Below, one piece after another: positions 23,880 through 36,158 of a stretch of DNA of 64,000 bases; positions within the stretch are counted from its first letter, which is position 1, and each line of letters starts with the position of its first letter. The stretch is taken from NCBI GenBank assembly GCA_028274465.1, contig CM051458.1, positions 29,090,692-29,154,691 of the forward strand. The letters are read 5' to 3'. This DNA comes from Plantago ovata (Eukaryota; Streptophyta; Magnoliopsida; Lamiales; Plantaginaceae). A program made the position numbers and the translations under genes. The notes under the pieces were generated by a model, which had not been told where the DNA came from, did not search any database, and was given only the letters and a program-made list of their open reading frames with translations.

Positions 23880-24963
23880 CTAGTCCAGAATCTTTAGGTA
23901 CCGTAATCCAACATTGACTGTACCTTTGACATATTTCAGTATCTTAAGTGCCTTTTTGTAGTGTGATTCTCTTGGATCAGATTGGAATCTTGCACATACA
24001 CAAACAACATACTGAATGTCAGGTCTACTTGCTGTTAAATACAACAAGGAACCAATGAGCTTCCTATACTTGTGTTCTTCAACACTTTTATCTTCTTTAG
24101 TATAGCCCAATTTGGTACCAACACTCATAGGGATCTTTTCAGGTTTCTCTTCCTCTTTGATCCTAAACTTTATGAGTATTTCTTTCGCATACTTTGCTTG
24201 ATTTATGAATATTCCATCTTTGAGTTGCTTGACTTGCAATCCTAGGAAATAGTTCAATTTTCCCATCATACTCATTTCAAATTTGTTTGTCATGAGTTTG
24301 GCAAAATCATCACAAAGTTGCTTGTCCTTAGATCCAAAAATTATGTCATCCACATAAATTTGAACTAAGAGTATTTTACCATCATGATTCATGGTAAACA
24401 AGGTTTTATCAACTTCACCTTTCTTGAAACCATTATCCAGCAAGAACTTAGCCAAGGTATTATACCAAGCTCTTGGTGCTTGCTTTAGACCATATACAGC
24501 TTTCTGAAGCTTGTATACCATCTTGGTTTCTGAGGGAAGTTCAAAGCCAGGGGGTTGTTCTAAGTAGACTTCTTCAGCAAGTTCACCATTCAAGAATTCA
24601 CTTTTAACATCCATTTGGTAAACAATGAAGTCATTGTGAGCAGCAAAGGCCCAGAAAAGCCTAATTGCATCCAATCTTGCAACTGGTGCATAAGACTCAT
24701 CATAGTCCAATAATTCAGTCTGACAGTAACCTTGAGCAACTAAGCGTTCTTTGTTTCTTGTTACTTCACCAGACTCACTCAGCTTGTTTCTGAACACCCA
24801 CTTTGTACCAATAGCTTTCTTGCCGTCAGTAAGTGGCACAAGTTTCCAGACTTTGTTCCTTTCAAATTGATCCAGTTCTTCTTGCATTGCCTTGATCCAT
24901 TCAGAATGCTTTAAATCTTCTTCTATGGTCTTAGGTTCAATTTCTGAAAAAAAGCAAGAGAAC
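23880..24963 (-). pseudogene. pol: C2 reverse transcriptase
   Basis: Copia RT with an almost uninterrupted frame. [47 protein letters not shown] and the catalytic YVDDIIFGS are all present, followed by the connection region [16 protein letters not shown]. The first codons of the printed frame (MFSC) lie just inside the target duplication of the solo LTR; the natural frame continues from integrase across that insertion. It is enzymatically plausible in isolation but cut off from its start. Confidence 0.9.
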
Positions 24964-24968
24964 AATGA

Positions 24969-26997
24969 TGTAAGAAAATACGGTCAGAGTTACCCCTAGG
25001 GTACGCAGCTGAATTTCAAAAAATTTCTTAACATACAGGTTAATTGATTATGTATATGCCGTATATATTTAAACACGTCAATTAGAAGACTAACCGTACT
25101 CCAAAGCAAGCACAGCTTCCAAGTCTTCGTAATAATCCGGTGAATCTTCTCCTTCGTCGAAGTCGAAGATATCTGCAATATTTTGATTATCTGCAAGACA
25201 ACAAAAGTTAGTTTCCAGCTCCTAGAACCTCAACCTTGGTATCCACGGATGAACAGCCTATCGGAAAGAATGCTAGGATATTCTTTGTGTGACCAAGAAG
25301 ATGGGGCGGCGATTTTCCTTCGGCAAGAGGGGTGGCGCGCGTGTGGCTTGTAGAGGAGGGGGAGAGCTTTTTGTTTTCTCTAAGAAAGGTAGAATAATTC
25401 TCTAAGAATTTGATACTGAAAAAGCTCTCTAATGACTTACTTATATAGTAGTCAATAGAAGCCTAAAGCATAAGCAATTAGACTTCGTAAAGGAATAAGA
25501 ATCTAATTCTTATCGCACTAGGAAACCAATTTCAAGTCTAGATTCATTCCCAATCAAATTAAAACTCAATCAGGAAAATCTAACTAATCCCTTGGACTTC
25601 TAATAGAGGAAGGAGTCGAACTCCTTCCCCTACTCCAGCTCCTAAGGCAATTCAAAATCCAAGTAGATTTTGCCCATGTGCATATGTTAATTCTAAATTA
25701 ACATACCCTTTCAAATCAAACCTCTATTATATTTCTAAAATATAATCTTTAATTGTATTTACATAAAATACAATTAATTAGCCAATTCAATTAATAATTC
25801 CAAATCATTAATTGAGCCACGAAATATTATAATTAATTCCAAATCAATTATAATCCATCAATCACAATTAATTCCAAATCAATTGCGATTCCATCTTCAA
25901 GGATATTCGGATAAGCTGAATCACCACATAGTGTGACCCATAGGGCCTCATTGTATTATGAAAGTCCTAGACTAGGCAAAATGGAATTCCTAGACGGTTC
26001 CATTTGCAATATTAATACATGAGGACGTTTGAGAGGTTTCTCAAAGCAAACTCTTTCGTTGCGAAGTCTGTTGCGCTCAACGCGGCGATGGTAACGTCCC
26101 TTCATCTGACTGACTCGAATGTATCTAGGATCGATGAAGTGTCTATCCCAATAATACATCCAAGGGCGTCTTCAGTGAGTTGCATGGTGAATCCAATATC
26201 TATTATGACCATCATAATAATATTGATACGCTGACCAGCGGTTTTACCAATCACAACTATGAATGACTATGAGCAGTGCTCTCCTGTGCTACACATGAGA
26301 GATGAATCCTTCACAGAATCACTAATCATCCCCATTTGTATGTATCCGTAATCCTGGATCGTGTCTTAAGTCAACTGCTTATTCAGAGCTGACATCGACG
26401 GGTCCACCAAGGATATGGGGCAACAAATGTGATGATAAAGTTCTGTAAGTCAAAAGGACGACTGGCATCACTTTGACAACTTACCGGTTCCCATAGACAC
26501 TTCGGTGTAGAGTATACATCGATGGGAATGTCCGGCGGGTACTTCCATTGTTCGGTAATCATCCTTCGAACAACTATGCGCAGTTTTGGGAACGTTCCTT
26601 GATTTTCCAACAATCCGTTCCGTGGATGTGGGATCGGCCCACACTTGCTCCAACAAGTATAACCTCCACGCATACTAGTCTCAGCTGGTTCATTCAGACC
26701 CCTACATCCGAGATGAACCTCGACTAGGGAGAGTTTGGGATAGATGATAACTCACATAGCTCCCACTATCTGTGTGATCGGTCATCTATCCGAGGGGACA
26801 TGTTTAATATCAATACAGACAGAAATAGAGATATGACATGCTGCATGCCTGGTGTAATATAAATATGAAAGCGATACTCAATAGTCAAACAACAAACATA
26901 TATTATATTACGTTGACCTGTGTAATAGTACATATATGTCCTCTATAAGGGCTGCATGCCCTTAATAAGGACTGTCTCTAGGACATATACACTATCA
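24969..26997 (-). mobile_element. Solo family-G LTR inside C2 pol
   Basis: 2029 bp with TG...CA ends (sense TGATAGTGTATATGTCC to TTTTCTTACA), flanked by AATGA at 24964-24968 and 26998-27002 (TCATT on sense). The flanks rejoin into the pol sequence seen uninterrupted in C1 near 44985. No PBS, gag or second LTR is present, so it is a solo LTR left by LTR-LTR recombination. The open frames inside (e.g. 26383-26673) are not shared with the 551-2633 copy and are disregarded. Confidence 0.9.
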
Positions 26998-27002
26998 AAT
27001 GA

Positions 27003-28406
27003 TTCTACTTCTACAATAGTTGCTTCTTCAGCAAGTCCATGAGTAGCAGAAACTTTGGATCTAGTCACTTGGCGTTTATCAATATCACCAATCATATCCT
27101 TAGAGGGATGATCTCTAATCCATTTGTTAACAGGTTTTCTACTCGTTGGATCTGGATATGTTTGCTCATCAGCATGTGACTCTTCAGCATGTACTTGTTC
27201 AGTATTACTGGGATTTTGTGTCTCTGCTGAGATAGGTTCATCAGCAACTGCTTGTTCAGCATTGCTAGATTGTGGTAACTCATCAGCAGGCACGAGAGGT
27301 TGCGTAGTTTCAGCAACTTCCGGAGCAACTGCGTCTTTTGCTGGGAATTCCTTGTCGTGAACTATATTTATCTTGTCATGACTCGGGGGAGGAGAGTCAT
27401 TGTCAGAATCATTATTTAGTTCAATTGACTTTATTTGCCTAGCATTAGATTCAGTTCTTTGCTCATGTATGATTAGCTTTTTCATACATTCTGATATTTC
27501 TTCTTCAGCAGGCACTCCTTGTGTCTTTCCGTAGAATACAACATGCACTGATTCTTCGATCTTTTGTGCCTTTTTGTTGTAAACTCTATAAGCTTTACTA
27601 TGCAAGGAGTAACCAAGAAATATCGCTTCGTCTGCCTTTGGTTGAAATGTTCTTAGGTATTCTCTACCGTTATTAAGAACGAAACACTTACAATCAAATA
27701 CTCTTAGATGAGTGATATTAGGAGGTCTACCAACGAACAACTCATATGGAGGTTTGTTATATTCCTTAGTAATCAAACGTCTTTTTTGAGTGTAACAGGC
27801 GGTATTAATCGCTTCAACACAGTAAGCCTCACTTATTTCAGTGTCAGCAAGCATTGTTCTTGCGGCTTCTTTTAGGGTACGATTCTTCCGTTCGACAACA
27901 CCGTTTTGTTGTGGTGTCCTTACTGAGGATAACTGATGTTGTATGCCTTTTGAAGTGCAATACTCAGTTATGTACTGGTTTACAAACTCAGTACCATGGT
28001 CTGTCCTTATGACTTTTACCTTGTTATTTTTCATGACTTCAAGCTTATTCAGCAAGTTAGGTATTTCAGTCCTAGTTTCAGATTTGTGCTTGATAAATAC
28101 TACCCAAGTGAATCTTGAATAGTCATCTACCACCACCAGACCATACTTCTTACCAGCATAGCTTGTTGACGAAGATTCAAACAAGTCCATGTGTAAGAGT
28201 TGTAAAGGTTTTGTAGTTGACGGTACTGCCCTGTTCTTGAAAGAAGATTTGGTTTGCTTTCCTTGCTGACATGCATTGCAAACACCATCCTTCTTAAAAA
28301 TAACCTTAGGTAATCCAACTACAAGTGCCTTTTTAGACAGCTTATTCAGCGTCTTGAAGTTTAGATGACTTGTTAGTTTATGCCATAACCATGCTTTTTC
28401 AGCAAG
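27003..28406 (-). pseudogene. pol: C2 integrase
   Basis: Copia integrase. The zinc-binding part (CHACQQGKQTKSSF near 28270) lies before the long frame starting MDLFESSSTSYAGKKYG (28190). Catalytic residues: D in the WTCLDLFES-type block, D in VIRTDHGTEF, E in NGVVERKNRTL. The chromodomain-free C-terminus includes FLGYSLHSKAYRV and a variable acidic linker, cut at 27002 by the solo LTR. Small breaks lie between the zinc-binding part and the core. Confidence 0.88.
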
Positions 28407-28832
28407 TCAATCGTGATCTGAGACAAGGCATTTTTTAACAATTGCTGAAGACCAATCTACGGTGTACAAGCCTCCTAATCTTCTTGCAATCGTAATAGCC
28501 TTTTTAGTCTCAAAATCTATAAGTTTACAGTCATCACTTTTGATTTTGATGAAGTATCCTTTTTCAGCAAACTGACTCATGCTGAAAAGATTAAACTTAA
28601 GATTTTTGACATAAAGAACTCCAGTAATGGTAATGCATCCTAACTTCACGTCACCATAGCCTTTTGTAGAACCAGAGCCTCCACCAGCAAACCTTATTGT
28701 TGGACCTTTAGACCACCGTCTATAGTTTATAAGGTTATTCTTGTTGCCTGTCATGTGCTTTCCACAACCACTGTCAAAGTGCCAGATTGCATCGTTTGTC
28801 TCCATGGCTGAAGTCTGCACAATTAAGAGCAA
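28407..28832 (-). pseudogene. C2 aspartic protease
   Basis: Copia protease domain: WHFDSGCGKHMTG with the catalytic DSG, then the flap-like GGGSGSTKGYGDVKLG and NLFSMSQFAEKGY. Ends after YTVDWSSAIVKKCL at a stop near 28407, just before the integrase zinc-binding part. Cuts the gag-pol polyprotein in related elements. Confidence 0.85.
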
Positions 28833-28837
28833 ACAAG

Positions 28838-30766
28838 TTAATTATCCAATATTGGATGTCCATTAACATGTTCGAGAATGCGTCCAGTGGAAACCCAAGT
28901 CTTAAGTTTTTCGACTTTGACTTGTTTTCTACTTGCTGAGGAACTAGGAGGTTTTGAGCTGAAAGACTTTTGATTCGTGCTGATCAAATCCACTTTCTGA
29001 TGTGGTGTCTTGCTCGGTTGACCTTTTTGCTGAACATACTTTTCAGTAAGTTCTTTTCTAGCAAGGTTCCTTCTACTCAAACATTTTTTGAGTCTTTTCA
29101 GAACTCTTAGGCTTGATTTTGTTCATCTCTTTGAAGTATCTTTGCTGACTTTGCTTATACTCGTGAAAAATTTGACTTTGCTTGGTTTTGAAACCGAGTC
29201 CACTTTTCGGAGAATGCTGAGCTTTTGTGTCAGCAACCTTACTTGATTCAGGTTTGTCAGCAAAGATCTTCTGATTACTTTTAGTAATCTTGCCTTTTGA
29301 CTTAACAAATTGCTTTTCAGCAACTTGTTTGGCGGAATGCTTTGCAGCATCCTTTTTCTTTACAGTTTGCCTCTCAGCAACCTGTTTTCCTTTTAAAGTC
29401 TTGTTACTTAGAGTAGCAACAACGGGCTTTATGGTCGTAGGTACTTGATTGCATTTTTCAGCAACCTTAGATTGACCAAACTAATAGAGTTCTGGTTGAC
29501 CTCTATCAGTAGCTCGTACGAAGGAAATCGGTGATTTGTCTTTACTTAAGATTTCTACGTCATCACCTTCATACGTTGCACCTAGACCTTCTTTCTGAGA
29601 TGGATCTCTCAAATAAGAGTTTAGTTCAGTCAGTGTATTACTTGCATCAGCATAAGATTTGAAATTGATTTTCATCTTTTTCATCTCTTGAATTTCAGCA
29701 AGTAACTTTAGAATTGAGGACTGATATTCTTCCAATTCTAACGCCATTTGAGAATTCTTCTCTGTAGCTTCAGCAATCAACTTCTTAAGACGCCTTATTT
29801 TAGCATTCTTTTCTTCTATCTCTTCCTTCAGCAAGATATACTTTTCAGTAGTCTTCTTGGTCAGAGTTTCAGCAATCTGTAATTTCTCTTTCTGTCTGCT
29901 CAGAGTTTTCTCAAATCTTTCGATTTCTCCTTGAATCTTGTCAAGGTCAATCTCGTCTTCACTTTCTGAGTCTGAGTCAGAGGTAGGATTATTTACCTGA
30001 TCGGCCATGAGGCAGAACTCGTAGTTTGACACATCTGGATAAGCTTCCATAGCTATTCCACAAACTTCTTTGCCAATCTCTACATCTAGAGTGGCTTCTT
30101 CATCGTCAGTGTCTGAGCTTTCATCCTCACTATCTTCGGAGCTAGTATCAATACACAATGCATCGATTTTTCTTGAAGCTTCTTCTTTTCTTAAGCAATA
30201 AAATCTCTCTTGAACTTCTTCTTCTTTTCAGCAGATTTGCCTTTCAGCAAAGGACAATTTGCTTTGAAGTGTCCAGGCTTTTTGCAGTAAAAGCAGAGAT
30301 CAATTCCAACTGCTGGTTCTTCTAATGAGGTTGCTTGCTGAGCTTGCTTGTTCATCGAGCCAGTCTCATTCTTGTACTTATGGCAGTTGTTACCAAGATG
30401 CTTTTTCAGCTTCTCTTTTGCTTTTCGCCTTTCAAGTTCCTTACTGATGAATTTCTTCATGTTTTTAACAACCAAAGCATTTTCATCAGCAGGCTCTTTA
30501 TCATTCTTCTTTTTAGAAGATGACTGCTTTGCAGCAAGAGCAATGTTTTTGTGATTTTTCAGCAAACACATTTTCTCTTTGCTTTGTCTCGTAGTTGACA
30601 GTAGCAAGATGAGAGATCAACTCTGTTGGTGTAATGTCTGGCATTCCTTGATTGTAGTAGAATTTCTGAGTGTGGATCCATTCTTGGTTCAGACTTCTGA
30701 TAATAGTTTTCACCTTCTCAGAATCTGAATAAAGATTTCCAACACCCAAGGCTGCCATTTCACTAA
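28838..30766 (-). pseudogene. gag: C2 gag (N-terminus missing)
   Basis: Starts inside the capsid region at the D boundary (MAALGVGNLYSDSEKVKTIIRS, 30758). A frame shift near 30570 leads to the basic region and the intact CCHC knuckle CFYCKKPGHFKANC (about 30300-30250). A long acidic, heptad-rich coiled coil follows (30158-29481: GEIERFEKTLSRQKEKLQ). The rest, rich in Lys, Ser and AEK repeats, is spread over three frames (29350-29123, 29080-28838). The coiled-coil tail behind the knuckle is typical of Sireviruses. Confidence 0.8.
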
Positions 30767-31624
30767 TGATGAACGAGGATTTGTCGGGTCCCGATTCAGC
30801 AAATAAATTTATTATTTAGCCAAAGGCAATTCACAACTACAACGAAAAAACCGTAGTGTAGCAGTAGAATGACCTCGAGTGTCGTTCTCTAAGGACTATA
30901 ACTAGCTTTATCAAATCTAATTTAGAATATAAAAACAGCAAACAGGATAGCAAAGGTTTTTCTAACAGATAATGGAGATTGGTGATAGTATGATCCTTCA
31001 AAGCATAACGGGTCAATAATCATGCGTAAATTCCTCGGTCTTGCATGGAGATCTTTGATCAATCGAATGTCCTGTTGCAATTATTAAGCACTACGAAGAT
31101 AAAGATACTGACAAGTCAAGCACTATTGTCCAATTGTGTTCCGTAATTATTCAACATTACGAAGATATAGATGTGCATAGGTCGACGAGGGTCCAATTGT
31201 GCATAATAATTAATACAACATACGAGAATTTAGGCTGAGCCTGATCAACAAAATAAAGCAATAACACGGAGTATAATGCGCGATATAGCCATTAGCATGA
31301 TTATCTTCCCTTCGCTAAGAATTCACATACTACCACCAACGATAAGTTTAGCTACTCATAATAGGCATGCAATCAACAGAAATCATAAAAGAAAACATGT
31401 TGAAAGATATAAAAAATAAGTAGAATAAACTGTAAGATACAATGTTACCGAAGGTTGTCAATCTCCGAAGAATTGCGATCCTACAAGCTCCAAACTGCTA
31501 TGAAAAAGTGTCTCCTAAGCTACGAACCCCCAGAACAGCCTCTGGGAAGTCCCTACCTAAAACTACAGAGAAAGGTGAGAGAATAGGTCTGGAAAAGTAT
31601 GAATTTCGGAGAAAAACTAAGCAA

Positions 31625-31634
31625 CTATATATAG
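31625..31634 (-). promoter_or_regulatory. LTR TATA box (element D)
   Basis: CTATATATAG directly downstream (sense) of the palindrome array, as in A and E. Confidence 0.6.
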
Positions 31635-31649
31635 GCTACGAAAAAGTGT

Positions 31650-31726
31650 GGGGCGATTCGCCCCACACACCGGGCGGTTCATCCGATGTGGGGCGAGTCG
31701 CCCCACGTCCCGGGCGGTTTGCCCGG
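31650..31726 (-). repeat. GGGGCGAnTCGCCCC palindrome array in LTR D
   Basis: Four units including GTGGGGCGATTCGCCCCAC and GTGGGGCGAGTCGCCCCAC, alternating with decayed CGGGCGG/CCGCCCG-like units. Same place relative to the TATA box as in A and E. Confidence 0.9.
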
Positions 31727-32081
31727 GAGTAATTTTCGCGGAATTCCCCGTTTTCGACGCGTTTTTGGATTTCTTTCCCTTTTAGGACTCGGTTTCTGAC
31801 TTCTAGTGGCCTTCTAACCTCCAAATTCGACCCCTAGACTCCAAATCCTATCCGGAAACCTTCAGATACTCCAAATAGGCTTCTGGAACACTAATTCCTT
31901 GTCAACTTCAATATAATTGCCCGGAAATCCTCGATTTTCAACCAAAACCTGTAAAATAAAATCTAAAGGGAAACGTGACACTATTCTAATAAAATGCACT
32001 AAAATATAGCTAAATTATCATAGAGGATAGCTAAAATAGGTGAAAAAGACTCAAATGAAAGTGTAAAATACACATTCAACA

Positions 32082-33588
32082 AACTCCCCAAACCGAACCT
32101 TTGCTTGTCCTCAAGCAACTAAGCTAGACTCTAATGCAAAAGACAATGCAAGACACAAAATGGAGTCTCATGCCAAATAAAATGAACTAATCTACTGAAT
32201 CTATCAAAAAACATATGAACAAAAACCATATAAATCAAAGCATGAATATAGGTTGAAGAATACCTCGATTGACTTGTACACATCCACATAAGCACTTATG
32301 TCAAGACAAGATAGTCTCTCGTAACATTCTCTACCTGGACCTAGTCAGTGACGACGTAATGAAGCATGCTAAGATACGAATGGTTGTCCCGTGTCTATGA
32401 AACTGAGGACTTACTGCTTTTCCACCATGTTAAGACTTTTCCTCAAAAGAGGTCGAACCAGTACTGACTCTCATCAAACGAAGGAGGGTTCCCTATAAAA
32501 GATAACACTCCCCTATTCTACCCATCTCTCAAGTAAAGTCTTAAGCTATTCACCACTTCCTGAATGGCAGGACGAGGGTGGTCTAGAACAGATGACACTC
32601 AACAACAAAAGACAAAAATTAGAAAATTACAACACGATTACGAACATTACAAGAATTGGAAAATGAGACACAACACTTTGCTAAACTGCTATTTGGCTTT
32701 CTTTTTTGGACCATTCTTTGCTTTTTTGGGGTCTTTTCTTTTTTTTCTTTCCAGTTTTTTTTTCATTTTTCCTGGATTTTTATTCTTTCTTTTTCTTTTC
32801 CTTTTTTTTTTATTTTTTTAGCCAGCAGTAGCATAACAAAAAGAGAAACAAAATGACTCACACGACTTCCCCAAACCTGTTCGAAAGAATAGGTTGGAGT
32901 ACAAAATTTACGGAAAAGGAAAAAGAAACTCACGATACGAAAATGGAAGACGACAACAAGTCTAAAGACGGTGTAACCCCCTCCCTAAATCTATTCGGAA
33001 GAATAGGTTATAAACAAAGGATCACACAACCTCACACTACCTCCTTCCTAGGCATTTAGCAATCTCAAAGCATGGTGAAGACTTGTTGCCTCTTAGGTAC
33101 ATAATTACTCGGGAAAACAACCATAAGACCCTAACATGCATCATCCTATTATAAAGGCCTTCGTGAACCGCAGTAGAGAAAACACCACTAAGTGATGTCG
33201 AGACTACCAAGCTTAACTAAGTGCAATACATAAATGTGACAAGCCAAGCGAGAAAAACCTCAAACAAATTCATAGAGATGAAGCATACGATTAATGGCAT
33301 AGTTAGTTGATCTACCCAATAAAAAAGTTCAATAAATATGGCAATAAACTCCATATAAAACATGCAAGACTATCCTAGGAAAGCAGTAAACGTGCAAATG
33401 CAAAAACAATTCACGAGTTATCATAAGCAAGATAAGTATAGAGATAACCAGCGATAACCTCCTCCCCAAACCTGAACGTCGTCGCTCGTCCCGAACGTCG
33501 AAAGTGGATCCAAGGTGAGAGCTAATGCTTGTATAAGTGACCTATAATACTCAATCAAACTCGTGAGAAAACAAAACAGCAAAACACA
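32082..33588 (-). other. Conserved 3' non-coding module (element D)
   Basis: Non-coding. Shares block after block with element A 5813-7140: terminal CTTGAGGACAAGCAAAGGTT motif, TGGACCTAGTCAGTGACGAC, polypurine tract (about 32695-32820, pyrimidine as printed) and two hairpins. The last about 130 bp next to integrase (33455-33588) are D-specific. The frames 32564-32821 and 32656-32856 are poly-T artefacts. Confidence 0.75.
32874..33009 (-). repeat. Two hairpins of the 3' module (element D)
   Basis: 32874-32895 (arms AACCTGTTC and GAATAGGTT, loop GAAA) and 32988-33009 (arms AATCTATTC and GAATAGGTT, loop GGAA), as printed on plus. Each has one arm substitution that is a G-U pair on the plus-strand transcript but a mismatch on the sense (minus) transcript. 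Confidence 0.8.
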
Positions 33589-34610
33589 CTAACCTATAGT
33601 GGAGGCGGTAAGGGTAAGCTCAAGGTGATCAACCTCCCTTTGATCACTAGATATCTCGAAGTACGGCTTCACTCGCTGGCCATTCACCTTGAATGTATTG
33701 CCCGTCTTTGGATCAAAGAGTTTTACAGCTCCATGGGGAGCAACTTCGATAATTTTGTACGGTCCATCCCAACGAGTACGGAGCTTTCCAGGAAATGGTC
33801 GAAGGCGAGAATTAAATACCAAAGCTTTTTGTCTAGGAATCAATTCCTTACGTACTATACCACGATCATGATACCTCTTAGTACGTTCCTTGTAGATCTT
33901 GGCATTTTCATAAGCACCTAGTCGTAATTCATCAAGCTCATCTAGTTGCAACAATCGTTCCTCGCCAGCTTTTCCCATATCAAGATTGAGTGCTTTTATG
34001 GCCCAATATGCCTTGTGTTCCAGTTCTACGGGAAGATGACATGCTTTCCCATACACAAGTCTGTACGGAGTGGTCCCGATCACCGTCTTGTAGCTAGTCC
34101 TGTATGCCCAAAGTGCATCATTCAATTTTCCTGCCCATTCCTTTCTACTAGGCTTCACTACTCGCTCCAGGATCTTCTTAATTTGACGGTTACTGACTTC
34201 GACTTGTCCCGACGTTTGTGGGTGATAAGGTGTAGCGATACTATGGTGGACACTGTATCTCTTAAGAAGGGAGGCAAACGTTCTATTGACGAAGTGTGAC
34301 CCTCCATCGCTGATGATTGTCCTAGGGCACCCAAATCTCGAGAATATTACTTCCTTCAAGAACTTCATAACCACTGCTCCGTCATTTGTTTTTGTAGGGA
34401 TTGCCTCCACCCATTTAGTCACATAGTCCACTGCAACAAGAATGTATTCATAACCTCCACTGGATGGAAATGGTCCCATGAAATCAATGCCCCATACATC
34501 GAAAGGTTCTACCACTAGATTCCCATACATCTTTCTTGCCAATACCACCACCTCGTTGACATGGGTCACAATTCATCACAAAACTTCGAGCATCTTTGTA
34601 TAATGTTGGC
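33589..34610 (-). pseudogene. pol: Element D integrase
   Basis: Gypsy integrase core in one open block of 326 codons: [13 protein letters not shown] (first D), [27 protein letters not shown] (second D), [21 protein letters not shown] (E), then the C-terminal [27 protein letters not shown] and [13 protein letters not shown]. Both D,D,E positions are intact. The printed start (MTHVNEVVV, 34569) is inside the domain; the zinc-binding H-C part lies just upstream across a stop near 34611. Ends [10 protein letters not shown] shortly before the non-coding module. Confidence 0.9.
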
Positions 34611-36158
34611 CTAGAAAAATCCTGCTTGCAGTACCTTGCGTGCTGTTTTCAACCCGCTGTAGTGTCCCCCACAATTAAGCTCATGGCAATGGCTCAGTAC
34701 ACTTTGTTGCTCTTCTTGTGGCACGCATCTCCTTAGAATCCCATCAGCTCCTTCCTTGAATAGATGCGGATCATCCCATATGTAAGTCCTGCATTGCTTG
34801 GCAAGAGCTCTCTTGTCCGAGGCTGAAAAGTTAGTGGGGAAAACATTCATAGACAAATAGTTTACAATATCTGCATACCATGGCTCTTCATTAGCCTTCA
34901 TTAAGTGCTCATCTGGGAGGTCTTCATTGATGGGTATCGGATCAACAGGTATATTAGGTATTCTAGATAAATGATCTGCTACAAAATTCTCCCTACCAGC
35001 TCTATCTACTATGGTCAAATCAAAGTCTTGAAGCAAAAGGACCCAACGGATTAATCTAGGCTTAGAATCTTGCTTAGCTATCAAATGTCTCAAGGCAGCA
35101 TGATCAGTATGGACATTCACAGGATGGCCAATTAAATAAGACCTAAACTTTTGTAAAGCAAAGACAACAACTAAAAATTCCTTTTCAGTAGTTGTATAAT
35201 TAACCTGCGCAGAGTCTTGGGTCTTACTAACATAATAAATCACACGATACTGCTTATCAACTTTTTCGCATAAAACAACACCCATAGCAAAATTCGAAGC
35301 ACCACACATAATTTCGAAAGGAAGATTCCAGTCAGGCGGCACAACAATGGGAGCAGAAACAAGCTTTTCCTTAAGGGTAGTAAAAGCAACTAAGCATTCA
35401 TTAGAGAAATGGAAAACCACATCTTTAGCAAGCAAGCTACTTAAAGGTTTAGCAATTTTCGAAAAATCTTTAATAAACCTCCTATGAAAACCTACCTGGC
35501 CAAAAAAAGATTGCAATTCTTTCACACAAGTAGGTGGGGGAAGTTTTTCAATGATTTCGATCTTAGCCTTGTCTACCTCAATACCTCTTTCAGAATCTAC
35601 ATGCCCTAGAACAATGCCTTCTCAAACCATATAATGACTCTTCTCCCAGCTTAAGGTCAAGTTGCATTCAATGCACCTTTTCAAAACTAGATCTAATCTT
35701 TGCAAGCATTCATCAAATGAATCACCAAAAAGGGAAAAATCATCCATGAAAACTTCAACAAATTTAGTTACCATGTCAGAGAAAACAGAAACCATGCACC
35801 TTTGAAAAGTGGCGGGAGCATTGCATAGTCCAAATGGAATCCTCCTATAGGCAAATGTTCCGAATGGGCAAGTGAATGTCGTCTTCTCCTGATCCTCCGG
35901 TGCAATCGGAATCTGGTAGAACCCTGATAAACCATCAAGAAAACAATAAAACTTCCGCCCCGCCAGGCGGTTTAGCATGTCATCTATAAATGGTAAAGGG
36001 AAGTGGTCTTTTTAGTGGCGGCATTTAATCTTCTATAGTCAATGCACATCCGCCATCCAGTGGTCTTCCTAACCTGTACTAATTCTCCCTTCTCATTTTC
36101 TTCCACCGTGACTCCTGATTTCTTAGGAACTACATGTACCGGGCTCACCCATCGACTA
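34611..36158 (-). pseudogene. pol: Element D reverse transcriptase and RNase H
   Basis: RT: WRMCIDYRRLNAAT near 36040, then GLSGFYQIPIAPEDQEKTTFTCP, GLCNAPATFQRCM and the catalytic FMDDFS (35622-35978), with Phe-Met in place of Tyr-Val. A TGA follows HYMV at 35622 and the frame continues behind it with GIVLGHV. RNase H (34611-35525) has [40 protein letters not shown] and ADHLSRI. A frame shift near 36000 and the stops make it non-functional. Confidence 0.88.

Larger units (their letters stand above)
15400..30766 (-). mobile_element. Element C2: Sirevirus-like copia with long env-like region
   Basis: Sense order on minus: gag (truncated 5'), protease, integrase, RT, RNase H, spacer, ORFa, ORFb, polypurine tract, 3' LTR. 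The copia order (integrase before RT), the long ORF region after pol and the gag with CCHC knuckle and coiled-coil tail place it with Sireviruses (SIRE/Maximus). The 5' LTR and gag N-terminus are missing because element D begins at 30767. A solo LTR at 24969-26997 interrupts pol. Confidence 0.85.
30767..32081 (-). mobile_element. Element D 3' LTR
   Basis: 1315 bp, plus-strand ends TGATGAACG and TTCAACA (the second has one change from TTCATCA). Same family as the A and E LTRs. Preceded (sense) by polypurine tract GGTTCGGTTTGGGGAGTT. Confidence 0.9.

Noticed and set aside
26383..26673. 96-codon frame inside the solo LTR
   Set aside because: Not kept in the related LTR at 551-2633; no motif.
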